Assembly (NCBI GenBank): GCA_910577835.1
Contig: CAJTOU010000018.1
Span: 1-60,116, forward strand
From: an uncultured Lachnospiraceae bacterium
GTDB taxonomy: Bacteria; Bacillota_A; Clostridia; Lachnospirales; Lachnospiraceae
DNA length: 60,116 bases
Reading direction: 5' to 3'
Shown: positions 34,484-44,276 of the stretch, in pieces
How the letters are laid out: every line of letters begins with the position of its first letter
Position numbering within the stretch: the stretch's first letter is position 1
The notes under the pieces: model-generated
The model's database searches: none
The model's input: the letters and a program-made list of their open reading frames with translations, nothing else
Told to the model about the DNA's origin: nothing
Translations under genes and position numbers: made by a program

Positions 34484-35650
34484 TTATTCCTGAATATTAA
34501 TAATTTCACTGATAATCTCTGACATAAGCTCCTCCTCGACAGAGCTTACAGGCTGATTGTTTATTATCTGATAGAAATCCCGAAAGGCATCTATTGGATA
34601 TAAAATTTCCTCTGTATTCTCGACATTCTCCAGCCTGCTTTGAGTTCTTTTATTTTCAAGTTTTACCTCCAAAATATTGTCATAATGCTCCTCCAACTGG
34701 TCCTTCGGGCGGTAAAGGCTCTCCTCGTTGGTAAGAGTAATACTGACATAATCTGAGCGGTTTTTGCCTGATGCCGCCGCAATTACCTGCTCTAAAGTCC
34801 CTGTGATACTGCGTACATCGCGGCTGGCGCAAAGAGGAATATGGTCATATTTCAAAGAAGTATTTTTTTCTTCCAAGGTAACTACTGTGATGCCTTTCTG
34901 ATGACGTTCCTCACTGACAGAATATTTCAGAGGCGTTCCGCTGTAACGGATATAATTTTCTCCGATACACTGTGGACCGTGAATATGTCCCAAAGCCACA
35001 TAATCAAATATACGTATGCAGTCTATATCCACACTGTCAATGCCTCCGACAGAAATATATGCAAGCTCGGAATCACATTTTTCTGGCTCTGTGGTATTTG
35101 ATACAAAAAACTGATGAGCGATAAGGACATTGCGCTCTGCAGTATCTATTTTTTCTCTTTCAATAACTGCTCTGACTGCACTGTTATAATCTTCTGCAGT
35201 TCCGTCTTCAAAGAGATTTCTTACATAAGCTGGCTTGGTAAATGGAAGCATATAAAAATTGACATTTCCATACTGGTCATGAAGTGTGATTTTTTTCAGA
35301 TATTCTTCCCCGCTCTGTGGTGGAAGGACAGAAATGTGAATGTTATTTTTCTCAAGAAATGAACTGGCGAATTTCAGCCGCATTGCGCTGTCATGATTTC
35401 CGGCAATTATAAGCACCGGAATAGAAGGGTTGATATCTGCAAGACGGTTTAGAAATTCGTCAAAGATTTCATACGCCTCGCCAGATGGAACAGATTTGTC
35501 ATAAATATCACCTGCAATTAAAATAACATCTGGTCGATGCTCCTTTGCCATTTTTACAATCTGGCAGAGAATTTCAGTTTGGAGGTCTTTCAAATTGTAG
35601 TAGTGGAGCTGCTTTCCTATATGCAGGTCTGAAATATGAAATAGTTTCAT
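34484..35650 (-). CDS. sbcD: Exonuclease subunit SbcD
   Basis: 388 aa from the ATG at 35650, with AAAGGAAA upstream. Calcineurin-like metallophosphoesterase with the metal-binding motifs FHISDLHIGKQ, LIAGDIYDKS, IIAGNHDSAMR and ALGHIHGPQ, and a C-terminal capping domain. Together with SbcC it forms the nuclease that cleaves hairpins and DNA ends. The two genes form a two-gene operon. Confidence 0.95.
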   Translation of the reverse strand: MKLFHISDLHIGKQLHYYNLKDLQTEILCQIVKMAKEHRPDVILIAGDIYDKSVPSGEAYEIFDEFLNRLADINPSIPVLIIAGNHDSAMRLKFASSFLEKNNIHISVLPPQSGEEYLKKITLHDQYGNVNFYMLPFTKPAYVRNLFEDGTAEDYNSAVRAVIEREKIDTAERNVLIAHQFFVSNTTEPEKCDSELAYISVGGIDSVDIDCIRIFDYVALGHIHGPQCIGENYIRYSGTPLKYSVSEERHQKGITVVTLEEKNTSLKYDHIPLCASRDVRSITGTLEQVIAAASGKNRSDYVSITLTNEESLYRPKDQLEEHYDNILEVKLENKRTQSRLENVENTEEILYPIDAFRDFYQIINNQPVSSVEEELMSEIISEIINIQE

Positions 35651-35882
35651 TTTAAGTGATTTCCTTTCTTCTGTTTCGTTTATCATTTTTTGTATCTTAT
35701 CTATGGAACCTTTCTTTTGTCCCCATAGTTCTATTATATATTGTATGTTCCAAAAGCCAAGAGATTTTTTTAATTTTTAGTTTACTTTATCTTTGGAATA
35801 AAAAAAGACTTACTTTTAACCTGGTAAATCCCGCAAATTTAACCGACTTTATCATCCTGTACCAACTATAATAACTATATAA

Positions 35883-35917
35883 AAGCCCTCAACCACAAAT
35901 CGAGGGCTTGTTTGTTT
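35883..35917. terminator. Bidirectional-looking terminator downstream of rlmD
   Basis: AAGCCCTC with GAGGGCTT and an 11-nt loop. On the minus strand it leads into TTTTATATAG, suiting rlmD, which ends 135 nt upstream; on the plus strand GTTTGTTT follows. It lies in the 393-nt gap between sbcD and rlmD. Confidence 0.6.
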
Positions 35918-35950
35918 CATTTTGTGTTAATATCTTAATCCACAGGCCAG

Positions 35951-36005
35951 TTCTTCACTGGTACTGTTTGATTATTTAATGACATGGTGGCAAACGGGTG
36001 GCAAA
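35951..36005. other. Possible integration scar near the 3' end of rlmD
   Basis: Between the terminator and the rlmD stop there is a hairpin (CCAGTTCTTCACTGG, 35947-35961) and a 9-bp direct repeat GGTGGCAAA at 35986 and 35997. The 3' end of rlmD/rumA-type genes is a known insertion point for integrative elements in Firmicutes, so this may be a leftover attachment region. No integrase is nearby. The rest of the 35651-36043 gap holds nothing recognisable. Confidence 0.25.
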
Positions 36006-36043
36006 TCACGGTTCTTCAATAAATCAAAAGTATATTTTTCTTA

Positions 36044-37414
36044 TTATTTCAGGCTTAACAGACATACGGTTTCTATATCCTCACAATTTGGAAACATATC
36101 CACCGGCTGCACTTTTTCTACTTGATACCCTCTGTCTCCCAGAATTTTCACATCCCTTGCCAATGTAGCCGAATCACAGCTCACATACACAATTCTCTCC
36201 GGCCTCATCTGCACAATGGTCTCCAGCAGACTTTCCTCACACCCTTTTCTCGGCGGGTCCACAACCACCACATCCGCAGTCACCCCTCTTTCATACAGCT
36301 TCGGCACTACCGATTCTGCCGCTCCCATATAAAATTCCGTATTTTTAATCTCATTTATCTCCGCATTTACCCTTGCATCTCTGACTGCCTGCTGTACAAT
36401 CTCCACTCCAATTACTTTTTTTGCCTTTCCCGCAAGAAACAGTGAAATCGTTCCAACTCCGCAGTACAAATCAAACACTGTCTCCTTTCCCGTAAGCCCT
36501 GCATAGTTTAACGCTGTTTCATACAATTTCTGCGTCTGCACAGGGTTGACCTGATAAAATGACAGCGGTGAAATTCGAAATTTTACATCTCCTATATAAT
36601 CCCGAATATACCCTTCCCCGCAGATATTTACCACCTTTTCTCCCAAAATTCGATTCGTAGCCTCTTTATTTATATTAAAAGAAATACTTGTCATCCCCGG
36701 CACCTTCATAAGCTTTTCTGCCAAATCCTTTGCGCCTTTAAGCCTGTCCCCGTTGACTATCAGACATACCATAATTTCTCCTGTTCGAAAGCCCTTCCGT
36801 ATCAGGACATGCCGTATCAGCCCTTTATGTGTCTTCTCATCATAAGGCTGAATACCATATTTCTGCACATGCTCTATCACAATTTTTAGTATCTCTTTAT
36901 TTTCTTCTATTCCAATTGCACAGTCCTCACATTCAATAATAGAATGGGTTCTTCCTGCATAAAAACCCGCAATAATTCTTCCATCTTTGCTTTTTCCAAC
37001 TGGAAACTGCGCCTTATTTCTGTAATTCCACGGATTTTCCATCCCAATGCATGGATAAAAAACAGGCGCCTGTTCTGCACTAAAATCTATTTTTCCAATT
37101 CTCTCAAGATTACCGCGAACTTTCCGCTCCTTAAATCTAAGCTGCGCCTGATACTCCATTTCCTGAATCTGACAGCCGCCGCAGCTTCTTCCCACCTTAC
37201 ATCGCAGCGGCGCCCTGTCCTTCGATGGCTCCACTACCTCGATAAGTTTTGCAAATCCGTAATTCTTTTGCATTTTCATAACCTTTACCCGAACAATATC
37301 TCCAATAATGGCATCCTTTACAAAAAGCGCCAGCCCGTCTACATGCCCGATTCCTTCCCCATTTACTCCCATATCTTCTATTTTCAGCAAAAATTCGTCA
37401 TTCTTATTTATCAA
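36044..37414 (-). CDS. rlmD: 23S rRNA (uracil-5) methyltransferase RlmD/RumA type
   Basis: 456 aa. Starts at TTG (37414), 7 nt after AAAGGAG. Residues 5-62 form a TRAM RNA-binding domain. A [4Fe-4S] cluster is suggested by CKVGRSCGGCQI near 72-83 plus IIECEDCAIG near 160. The AdoMet fold has FDLYCGVGTISLFLA near 315, DPPRKGCEESLL near 388 and the catalytic Cys in IVYVSCDSATLARDV. It methylates a uridine in 23S rRNA; family members also include RlmCD, so U747 and/or U1939 cannot be separated from sequence alone. Three GACATTTT repeats precede it. Confidence 0.88.
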   Translation of the reverse strand: MINKNDEFLLKIEDMGVNGEGIGHVDGLALFVKDAIIGDIVRVKVMKMQKNYGFAKLIEVVEPSKDRAPLRCKVGRSCGGCQIQEMEYQAQLRFKERKVRGNLERIGKIDFSAEQAPVFYPCIGMENPWNYRNKAQFPVGKSKDGRIIAGFYAGRTHSIIECEDCAIGIEENKEILKIVIEHVQKYGIQPYDEKTHKGLIRHVLIRKGFRTGEIMVCLIVNGDRLKGAKDLAEKLMKVPGMTSISFNINKEATNRILGEKVVNICGEGYIRDYIGDVKFRISPLSFYQVNPVQTQKLYETALNYAGLTGKETVFDLYCGVGTISLFLAGKAKKVIGVEIVQQAVRDARVNAEINEIKNTEFYMGAAESVVPKLYERGVTADVVVVDPPRKGCEESLLETIVQMRPERIVYVSCDSATLARDVKILGDRGYQVEKVQPVDMFPNCEDIETVCLLSLK

Positions 37415-37471
37415 TTCTAGTCTCCTTTAAAATGTCCCTCAAAATGTCGTTAAAATGTCAATGTTATTCAT

Positions 37472-37491
37472 CCCACACCTAAAGGAGTGGG
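37472..37491. repeat. IS200/IS605-type solo palindrome
   Basis: CCCACACCTAAAGGAGTGGG forms a stem CCCAC/GTGGG with an inner CCT/AGG, followed by GCTTTCTGC. It closely resembles right-end hairpins of IS200/IS605 elements, such as that at 54731-54748, but no transposase gene is beside it. It sits between yhaM and rlmD. Confidence 0.5.
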
Positions 37492-37525
37492 CTTTCTGCA
37501 CAATTTTGTAAAATTTTTATTGCTG

Positions 37526-38476
37526 TTAAATTGTTGTCCTTCTGATATTGGATTCAAACAGCCTGTTATATCCAAGCCACTCGCTTCCATCCACCGGCTG
37601 TGTTCCTTTTAATAACTCCCTCATAGTCTCAAGCTTTGCATCGGTATTATCTGCCAGATATAAAGCAACTGCCTCAACTAACGCCGGCTTTTTCGGTGAA
37701 CCAAACTCCAGCTCTCCATGATGTGCCAGAATACAGTGCCGAAGCTGCATAAGCAGCTTATCTGGAAATTCAGGAATCTTTGCCGCTGCTATTCCTATCA
37801 TCTCACACCCCATCATAATATGCCCCAGAAGATTTCCCTCGTCTGTATAATCATTGATTGGGAATGGAGAAATTTCCTTTATTTTTCCCATATCATGAAA
37901 CATGGCGGCTGTAAGAAGCAAATCCCTGTTAATAACCTCATAATTCGCCGCATAATAATCGCACAGTCTTGTTACAGAAAGTGTATGCTCCAAAAGCCCT
38001 CCCATAAAGCTGTGATGTACGCTTTTGGCTGCGGAATGATTTTTAAATGACTTAATAAACGCAGCATCATTTACGAAAAAGCTCTCAAGCAGCTTTCTTA
38101 AATATATATTTTTAACAGACTGAATATACCCTATAAGTGCTGCATACATTTCATCAATATTTTTATCGCTCACTGGAAGATATTCTTTCGGGTCATATTC
38201 TCTCTCAGATACCTTCCGAACACGCTTTACATTCATCTGCAGTGCACCATTAAAAGAGATAATATCCCCTACAACATCAATATAATCCAATGCTCCAAAG
38301 TCATCAATTCCGATAGAATTCGGGTCCCAGATTTTTGCGTCTATGCTTCCTGTTTTATCCTGAAGAATAATGGAATCATACGGTTTTCCATTTTTAGTCA
38401 CGGCGGAGGATTTTGACTTACACAAATAAATATCTCCTATTTTTTCACCTTCTCTAAATGTTTCAATATATTTCAT
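37526..38476 (-). CDS. yhaM: 3'-5' exoribonuclease YhaM
   Basis: 316 aa. Residues 1-90 are an OB fold (IYLCKSKSSAVTKNGKPYDS, LQDKTGSIDAKIWDP). Residues 150-300 are an HD phosphohydrolase domain with metal ligands in HHSFMGGLLEHTLSV, TAAMFHDMGKIKE and LRHCILAHHGELEFGSPK. YhaM trims 3' ends of RNA (and DNA) in Firmicutes. It lies upstream of rlmD on the same strand, 111 nt away with a palindrome between. Confidence 0.9.
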   Translation of the reverse strand: MKYIETFREGEKIGDIYLCKSKSSAVTKNGKPYDSIILQDKTGSIDAKIWDPNSIGIDDFGALDYIDVVGDIISFNGALQMNVKRVRKVSEREYDPKEYLPVSDKNIDEMYAALIGYIQSVKNIYLRKLLESFFVNDAAFIKSFKNHSAAKSVHHSFMGGLLEHTLSVTRLCDYYAANYEVINRDLLLTAAMFHDMGKIKEISPFPINDYTDEGNLLGHIMMGCEMIGIAAAKIPEFPDKLLMQLRHCILAHHGELEFGSPKKPALVEAVALYLADNTDAKLETMRELLKGTQPVDGSEWLGYNRLFESNIRRTTI

Positions 38477-38542
38477 TTTCTACCTCTCAATCTCTTTATT
38501 ACGTTTTCAATCTTCTCATTATGCTTTTCAGAGTATTCACTT

Positions 38543-39384
38543 TTACAAAGTGCTGATTTTTTCAATCAAACATTCATAATGTTTTTTCTCGTTATAATTA
38601 ATTCCAACCAGCAGCACCTCTGAGTATTTCTGCGTTTTCTGCATATAATCTCTATCCTTTATCCGCTGAACGGCTGCTTTATAGGAACTATTTACCTTTA
38701 ATTCCAAAATAATTGCCGGCAGTCCGTTTTCTTTTGGTATAAATATATAATCACAATATCCTTTTCCTGATTTTTGTTCTCTTTCTATCTGGTATCTGTC
38801 TCTGGCTGCCAAATAGCATAACGTAATTACACAGGATAATGAATTTTCGTCATTATATTTTAAAAATGGAATCTCTCTGTCATGCACTTTCTCTAAGACA
38901 GCCGCCACTTTCTTTTCTTCACATGCCAGTGTTGCTTCCAGCATTTCCTGTGAATCCTTTACAATTTCTCTGACCTCTCCCATACTTTTTCCGGCTTACC
39001 TGTGAATAAATTTCTGTCAAATCCTGTTTGAGACGTTCTATAATGCTTATTACATAATCCCGATATCCGGAGCAAACATCCATACGGCTAAAATCAATAT
39101 ATCACATTATGCCGGTTCAAATGTTTTTTATAGGAATCGGTCTGTGAAATTTTCAACCTATCAAACATTTGATGAGTGTCATACCCTTTCGTATAATACG
39201 CCCCTAACATAGCTGCATTTACTGTTTTTCCAAAACGTCTTGGTCTTGTAATACAGATATATTTACTTTTTGTATTCATTGTTTCAGATACCTTATGAAT
39301 CAGCATACTTTTATCAACAAATATTCTATCATTTAAAACATTCTGATATAATCTTTCCAATATATTTGTATTCAAATAATTCAT
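38543..39384 (-). pseudogene. Broken AAA-ATPase-like / PD-(D/E)XK nuclease gene (DUF1703 family)
   Basis: The 5' part (39384-39094, 96 codons) has the family N-terminus with Walker A ITRPRRFGKTVNAAML and ends at an early stop. Reading on in another frame gives IDFSRMDVCSGYRDYVISII, the expected continuation, so a 2-nt loss in a TA run shifted the frame. After about 40 more codons the sequence jumps to the C-terminal nuclease part (38983-38543, 146 aa) with GYCDYIFIPKENGLPAIILE and LKV, that is the D...ExK core, and ends SEVLLVGINYNEKKH. Roughly half of the usual ~500-aa protein is deleted. The family is multicopy in gut Clostridia and Bacteroidetes, and its function is unknown. Confidence 0.8.
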
Positions 39385-39541
39385 AATACCTCCTCTTTTT
39401 GAACCTTATTATCCACCCGATTTACATATATCAATATATCTGTGCCTCATATTATAGCACAATTCTTCCGGATTCGAAAAGATTTTTCTTACATAAAATG
39501 AAATTTGTACCCATTTTTTCAAAATTTCCTTCTTCTAAGCC

Positions 39542-39570
39542 TTGCCCCTCTCTTCATCTTATGTTAAACT
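39542..39570 (+). promoter_or_regulatory. Possible promoter of mutS2
   Basis: TTGCCC (39542-39547), a 17-bp spacer and TAAACT (39565-39570), 94 nt upstream of the start. Both boxes are imperfect. The surrounding gap 39385-39663 shows nothing else. Confidence 0.3.
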
Positions 39571-39663
39571 AAATTCTGATATAAATCCCGCAGCCAGTAA
39601 TCCCCATATAATCAGACAACTATCGGCTGCAATCACTGCTCAAATAAATGGAGAAATAGAATT

Positions 39664-42045
39664 ATGAATCAAAAAGTTTTTAAAACCCTCGAATATACAA
39701 AAATAAAAGCTCTGCTTGCAGACTACGCTTCTTCCCCAAAAGGAAAAGCCCTCTGTGAAGCTTTAGAGCCTGTAACCAGTTTAAAATATCTCTCAAAAGA
39801 ACAGAAAGAAACCTCAGATGCTTTATCCAGACTCTGGCACAGTGGTTCTTTATCTTTTTCAGGTACAAAGGATATTGGCGCTTCGATAAAGCGCCTTGAG
39901 GTTGGCAGCACTTTGTCACAGACAGAGCTTCTTGATGTCAGCAAGGTATTAGACACCGCCCTGCGCGTAAAAACTTTTGGACGCAGAGAGGGAGATGAAG
40001 AAAGAACAGATTCTTTAACTGAATATTTTAACAGTATTGAACCCCTTTCTCCGATTAATAATGAAATAAAGCGCTGCATTATTTCCGAGGAAGAACTTGC
40101 AGACGATGCCAGCAGCACACTTCATTCCATTCGAAGAAGCATCCGCAATACCAATGATAAAATACGTTCCCAGTTAAATTCCATGGTAAATTCCCAGACA
40201 ATGAGAAACAACCTGCGGGACTTTGTAATTACCATGAGAAACGGCCGGTACTGCCTTCCTGTAAAATCTGACTGTAAAGGAAATGTTCCGGGTATGATGC
40301 ACGACCAGTCCTCCACCGGCTCTACTCTTTTTATTGAGCCTATGGCGGTTGTTCAGATGAATAATGAACTTCGGGAGCTGGCTGGAAAAGAAAAAGAAGA
40401 AATTGAACGAATTCTTGCAGAATTAAGTGCTCTGGTAGGTGAAAAGACAGAAGAACTGAAAAATAATCTGGAAGTTCTGACTCACCTTGATTTTGTTTTT
40501 GCAAAGGCTGCCATGTCAAAGGATATGAAAGGAACAGAGCCGATATTTAACGACCACGGAATTATTAAAATAAAACATGGCCGCCATCCTCTGCTGGATA
40601 CAAAAAAAGTAGTTCCGATTGATATTCATCTTGGAGATATGTTCGACCAGCTTATTATCACTGGTCCAAATACCGGCGGAAAAACGGTTTCCTTAAAAAC
40701 TGTGGGACTGTTTGAGCTTATGGGGCTTTCCGGTCTGCATATTCCGGCCGATGACGGCTCCGAGCTTGCGTTATTTACGGAAATCTATGCAGATATTGGT
40801 GATGAGCAGAGTATTGAGCAGAGTCTTAGTACATTTTCTTCTCATATGACAAATATTATCAAAATTCTTGACAAAGCTGATGAGAATTCTCTTGTATTGT
40901 TTGATGAAATCTGTGCCGGTACAGACCCTGAAGAAGGCGCTGCACTTGCAGTCAGTATTCTTTCTTTCCTTCATAATATGAAGGTTAGAACCATGTCTAC
41001 CACTCATTACAGTGAATTAAAACTCTATGCCCTGTCCACAGATGGCATCGAAAATGCCTGCTGTGAATTTTCAGTAGAAACATTAAGTCCTACCTATCGC
41101 CTGTTAATCGGTATTCCGGGTAAAAGTAATGCCTTTGCCATTTCTTCAAAGCTTGGACTGCCGCAATATATCATAGACGATGCAAAAACAAGAATTGATT
41201 CTGATAATGAAGCCTTTGAAGATATTCTGTCTGATATGGAACAAAGCAAGCTCGCAATGGAGCAGAAGCAGGCGGAAATAGACTTAAAACACGCGGAAAT
41301 AGCGGCTTTGCAGTCAGAGCTTCACAATAAAACGGAACGAATTGATGAAAAACGGGAACGCATCCTGCGCGAAGCAAACGAAGAAGCTGCAAGAATTCTC
41401 GCAGAAGCAAAGGATTTTGCAGATGAAACAATCAAGAAGGTTAATAAACTGTCTAAAGATGCTCATATTCATACAAAAGAACTTGAGAATGAACGTCATA
41501 AAGTTCGTAATAAAATGAATGAAGCTGAAAGCAGACTTGTACTGAAGAGAGTTAAGAAAAGCTCCAAGGCATATACCATAAAAGATTTTCATCCGGGGGA
41601 TGCCGTGAAGGTGTTAAGCCTGAATCTGAATGGCACGATTTCTGGTACACCCAATGCAAAGGGAGATGTGGCTGTTCAGATGGGAATTCTCCGTTCGATT
41701 ATAAATATTAAAGATTTGGAGCTGATTGACGAACCGGTAGTAACAGGACCAAATATGCAGAAGTTAAGCTCCGGTAAAATCAAGATGTCAAAAACAGCAA
41801 CGATTTCTACCGAAATTAATTTAATTGGACAGACCACAGACGAGGCGATTCCAAATCTGGATAAATATCTTGATGATGCCTATCTTGCACATCTGCCAAA
41901 TGTACGGGTAGTGCATGGCCGTGGAACCGGCGCACTTCGAAATGCAGTACACAAACATTTAAAAAAATTAAAATATGTAAAGGATTTTCGCCTTGGTGAA
42001 TTTGGTGAAGGTGATTCCGGTGTAACAATTGTGGAATTTAAATAA
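39664..42045 (+). CDS. mutS2: Endonuclease/ribosome-rescue factor MutS2 (RqcU)
   Basis: 793 aa. Core MutS-like ATPase with Walker A ITGPNTGGKTVSLKTVGLFE near residue 335, Walker B LVLFDEICAGTDPEEGA and STTHYSELK; then a coiled-coil arm rich in Glu/Lys (about 520-640), a KOW-like segment (DFHPGDAVKVLSLNLNGTI) and a C-terminal Smr nuclease domain with RVVHGRGTGALRNAVHKHL. The usual Smr LDLRG appears as INLIGQTTDEA, an altered first motif. MutS2 lacks mismatch-binding domains; in Bacillus it splits collided ribosomes. First gene of an operon with a two-component system (15-nt gap). Confidence 0.93.
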   Translation: MNQKVFKTLEYTKIKALLADYASSPKGKALCEALEPVTSLKYLSKEQKETSDALSRLWHSGSLSFSGTKDIGASIKRLEVGSTLSQTELLDVSKVLDTALRVKTFGRREGDEERTDSLTEYFNSIEPLSPINNEIKRCIISEEELADDASSTLHSIRRSIRNTNDKIRSQLNSMVNSQTMRNNLRDFVITMRNGRYCLPVKSDCKGNVPGMMHDQSSTGSTLFIEPMAVVQMNNELRELAGKEKEEIERILAELSALVGEKTEELKNNLEVLTHLDFVFAKAAMSKDMKGTEPIFNDHGIIKIKHGRHPLLDTKKVVPIDIHLGDMFDQLIITGPNTGGKTVSLKTVGLFELMGLSGLHIPADDGSELALFTEIYADIGDEQSIEQSLSTFSSHMTNIIKILDKADENSLVLFDEICAGTDPEEGAALAVSILSFLHNMKVRTMSTTHYSELKLYALSTDGIENACCEFSVETLSPTYRLLIGIPGKSNAFAISSKLGLPQYIIDDAKTRIDSDNEAFEDILSDMEQSKLAMEQKQAEIDLKHAEIAALQSELHNKTERIDEKRERILREANEEAARILAEAKDFADETIKKVNKLSKDAHIHTKELENERHKVRNKMNEAESRLVLKRVKKSSKAYTIKDFHPGDAVKVLSLNLNGTISGTPNAKGDVAVQMGILRSIINIKDLELIDEPVVTGPNMQKLSSGKIKMSKTATISTEINLIGQTTDEAIPNLDKYLDDAYLAHLPNVRVVHGRGTGALRNAVHKHLKKLKYVKDFRLGEFGEGDSGVTIVEFK

Positions 42046-42060
42046 AAGGAGGTACTGGCT

Positions 42061-42762
42061 ATGGCAAACAAACAAAAAATATTAATTGTAGACGACGATA
42101 CAAATATTTCTGATTTAATTGCTCTTTATTTAACAAAGGAATGTTTTGATACAAAATGTGTGGAAGACGGTGACGAGGCTTTGAAGGCTTTTTCAGTTTT
42201 TCAGCCGAATCTGATTCTTTTGGACCTTATGCTGCCGGGAATGGATGGATATCAGGTCTGCCGCGAAATCCGAAAAACCAGCTCTACTCCTATTATTATG
42301 CTTTCTGCCAAAGGTGAGGTATTTGATAAGGTACTGGGACTGGAACTTGGGGCTGACGATTATATTATTAAACCATTTGATTCCAAAGAACTGGTGGCAA
42401 GAGTAAAAGCCGTGCTGCGGCGTACTCACATACCGCCTTCTTTATCTGTGGAAAAGGAAAATAATATTGTTTCCCATCCAGACCTTGAAATTAATATGAA
42501 TAATTATTCTGTAATTTATATGGGAAAAAAGATAGATATGCCTCCAAAGGAACTGGAGCTGCTGCATTTTCTTGCTTCCTCTCCAAATCAGGTGTTTACA
42601 AGAGAACAGCTTCTTGACCATATCTGGGGGTATGAATATATGGGAGATACCCGTACGGTTGATGTTCATATAAAGCGGATTCGTGAAAAAATGACCGAAC
42701 ATGAGCACTGGGCATTGTCTACTGTATGGGGCATTGGATATAAATTTGAATTAAAAAAATAA
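42061..42762 (+). CDS. OmpR/PhoB-family response regulator
   Basis: 233 aa. Receiver domain (1-120) with the acidic pocket VDDDTN, the phospho-acceptor Asp in LILLDLMLPGMDG near residue 57 and the conserved Lys in DYIIKPFDSKE. C-terminal winged helix (135-230) with QVFTREQLLDHIWGYEY and TRTVDVHIKRIREKM. AAGGAGG lies 8 nt before the ATG. Paired with the kinase 16 nt downstream. Confidence 0.93.
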   Translation: MANKQKILIVDDDTNISDLIALYLTKECFDTKCVEDGDEALKAFSVFQPNLILLDLMLPGMDGYQVCREIRKTSSTPIIMLSAKGEVFDKVLGLELGADDYIIKPFDSKELVARVKAVLRRTHIPPSLSVEKENNIVSHPDLEINMNNYSVIYMGKKIDMPPKELELLHFLASSPNQVFTREQLLDHIWGYEYMGDTRTVDVHIKRIREKMTEHEHWALSTVWGIGYKFELKK

Positions 42763-42778
42763 ACCGGCGGAAAATCTT

Positions 42779-44230
42779 ATGAAAAACAGCATTTATTATA
42801 AAATATTAATTGGATATATTATATTTGCCACATTGTCACTGACGCTGATTAATACTGTAATTTCCTATAAGGTAATGGACATGGAAACTGCGAGGCAGGC
42901 AACGGAACTCAGCAGTCAGGCGGATTCCGTCAGCAGCTATTGTATAAAAAATAATTATTATACTAATAATCCCGCCAACAATTCCGCCAACAATTCCGCT
43001 AATAGTTCCTCTGATAATTCCATTTATGATTATCAAAAGGATATGAGCAGAATCCCTCTGACACAGGATATAACGCTCTGGGTTACAGGACCTGCAAACA
43101 CTATTTTATATTCCTCCTTCCCTGAGGAAAATCCTGAAAAGCTTCCAGACTTTTCTCAATATTTTAAGAATACTTATTATGCCGTTGGAAATTTCTTTGG
43201 TCAAACAGAGGAAGAATGGCTGACCGTTTATTCGCCGATTGAAAAAGACGGACAAAATTATGGATATATTATGCTGAATAAACCTATGCCGGTGGTCAAA
43301 AACAGCCACACACGGATTATGAATATGATAAATGTAACATTTATTATTATGTTTGCGATTTCAATGATAATACTGGTGATTTTTTCTGTCTGTGTCTACA
43401 AACCATTGACAAAAATTATGACAGCTTCAAAAGAATATGCAATGGGTAATTATGAATATGAAGGTCTTAAGATTCATTCTCAAGATGAAATGAAGATTTT
43501 GGCGGATTCGCTGACCTTTATGTCAAGCGCATTTCAGAATCTCTACGCAGCTCAGAAAAAATTTATCGCAAATATATCCCATGACTTCAGGTCGCCTCTG
43601 ACTTCTATCAAAGGATATGTGGAGGCAATGCTGGATGGAACAATCCCTTTGGAGGCACAGGAAAAATATTTGAACATTGTGCTTTCCGAAACAGAGCGTC
43701 TAAATAAACTGACAGGAAGTCTTCTGACACTGAATTCCTTTGACGCAAACGGAACTATGCTGGAGCTGACAGATTTTGATTTTCTTATAATTGCGAAAAA
43801 CACGATTGCAAGTTTTGAAGGACAGTGCAATGCCAAAAATATAAAAATCAGGCTGAATCACGAAAACAGTGCTTATATGGTGCATGCAGACCAGATGAAG
43901 ATACAGCAGGTGATTTATAATCTGATTGATAATGCGATTAAATTCAGTCGAAATGATTCAGAAATTATTATAAATGTTTATAATAAAAATGGAAAGGTGT
44001 TTGTAGCCGTGAAGGATTTTGGAGTGGGAATTTCTTCAGAAAATCAGCTCAAAATCTGGGAGAGATTTTATAAGGTGGATGATTCCAGAGGAAAGGATAA
44101 AAAAGGAACCGGACTGGGACTGGCAATTGTAAAGGAAATTATTACAGCACATAATGAGAATATTAATGTGATTAGTACAGAAGGGGTAGGAACCCAGTTT
44201 GTATTCAGTCTTTTAAAAGGAAAGGGGTAG
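42779..44230 (+). CDS. Sensor histidine kinase
   Basis: 483 aa. Two membrane segments (about 9-28 and 185-207) flank an extracytoplasmic domain that includes an Asn/Ser-rich low-complexity insert (PANNSANNSANSSSDNS). HAMP follows, then the H box ANISHDFRSPLTSIKGYVEA, N box VIYNLIDNAIKFS, G1 VKDFGVGISSENQ and G2 GTGLGLAIVKEII. It phosphorylates the response regulator encoded upstream. The stimulus cannot be read. A weak stem GGGGTAG/CTGCCCC (44222-44245) may terminate the operon. Confidence 0.92.
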   Translation: MKNSIYYKILIGYIIFATLSLTLINTVISYKVMDMETARQATELSSQADSVSSYCIKNNYYTNNPANNSANNSANSSSDNSIYDYQKDMSRIPLTQDITLWVTGPANTILYSSFPEENPEKLPDFSQYFKNTYYAVGNFFGQTEEEWLTVYSPIEKDGQNYGYIMLNKPMPVVKNSHTRIMNMINVTFIIMFAISMIILVIFSVCVYKPLTKIMTASKEYAMGNYEYEGLKIHSQDEMKILADSLTFMSSAFQNLYAAQKKFIANISHDFRSPLTSIKGYVEAMLDGTIPLEAQEKYLNIVLSETERLNKLTGSLLTLNSFDANGTMLELTDFDFLIIAKNTIASFEGQCNAKNIKIRLNHENSAYMVHADQMKIQQVIYNLIDNAIKFSRNDSEIIINVYNKNGKVFVAVKDFGVGISSENQLKIWERFYKVDDSRGKDKKGTGLGLAIVKEIITAHNENINVISTEGVGTQFVFSLLKGKG

Positions 44231-44276
44231 AACTATTCTGCCCCTGATATTTTATATATTTAGTATTTTATATTAT

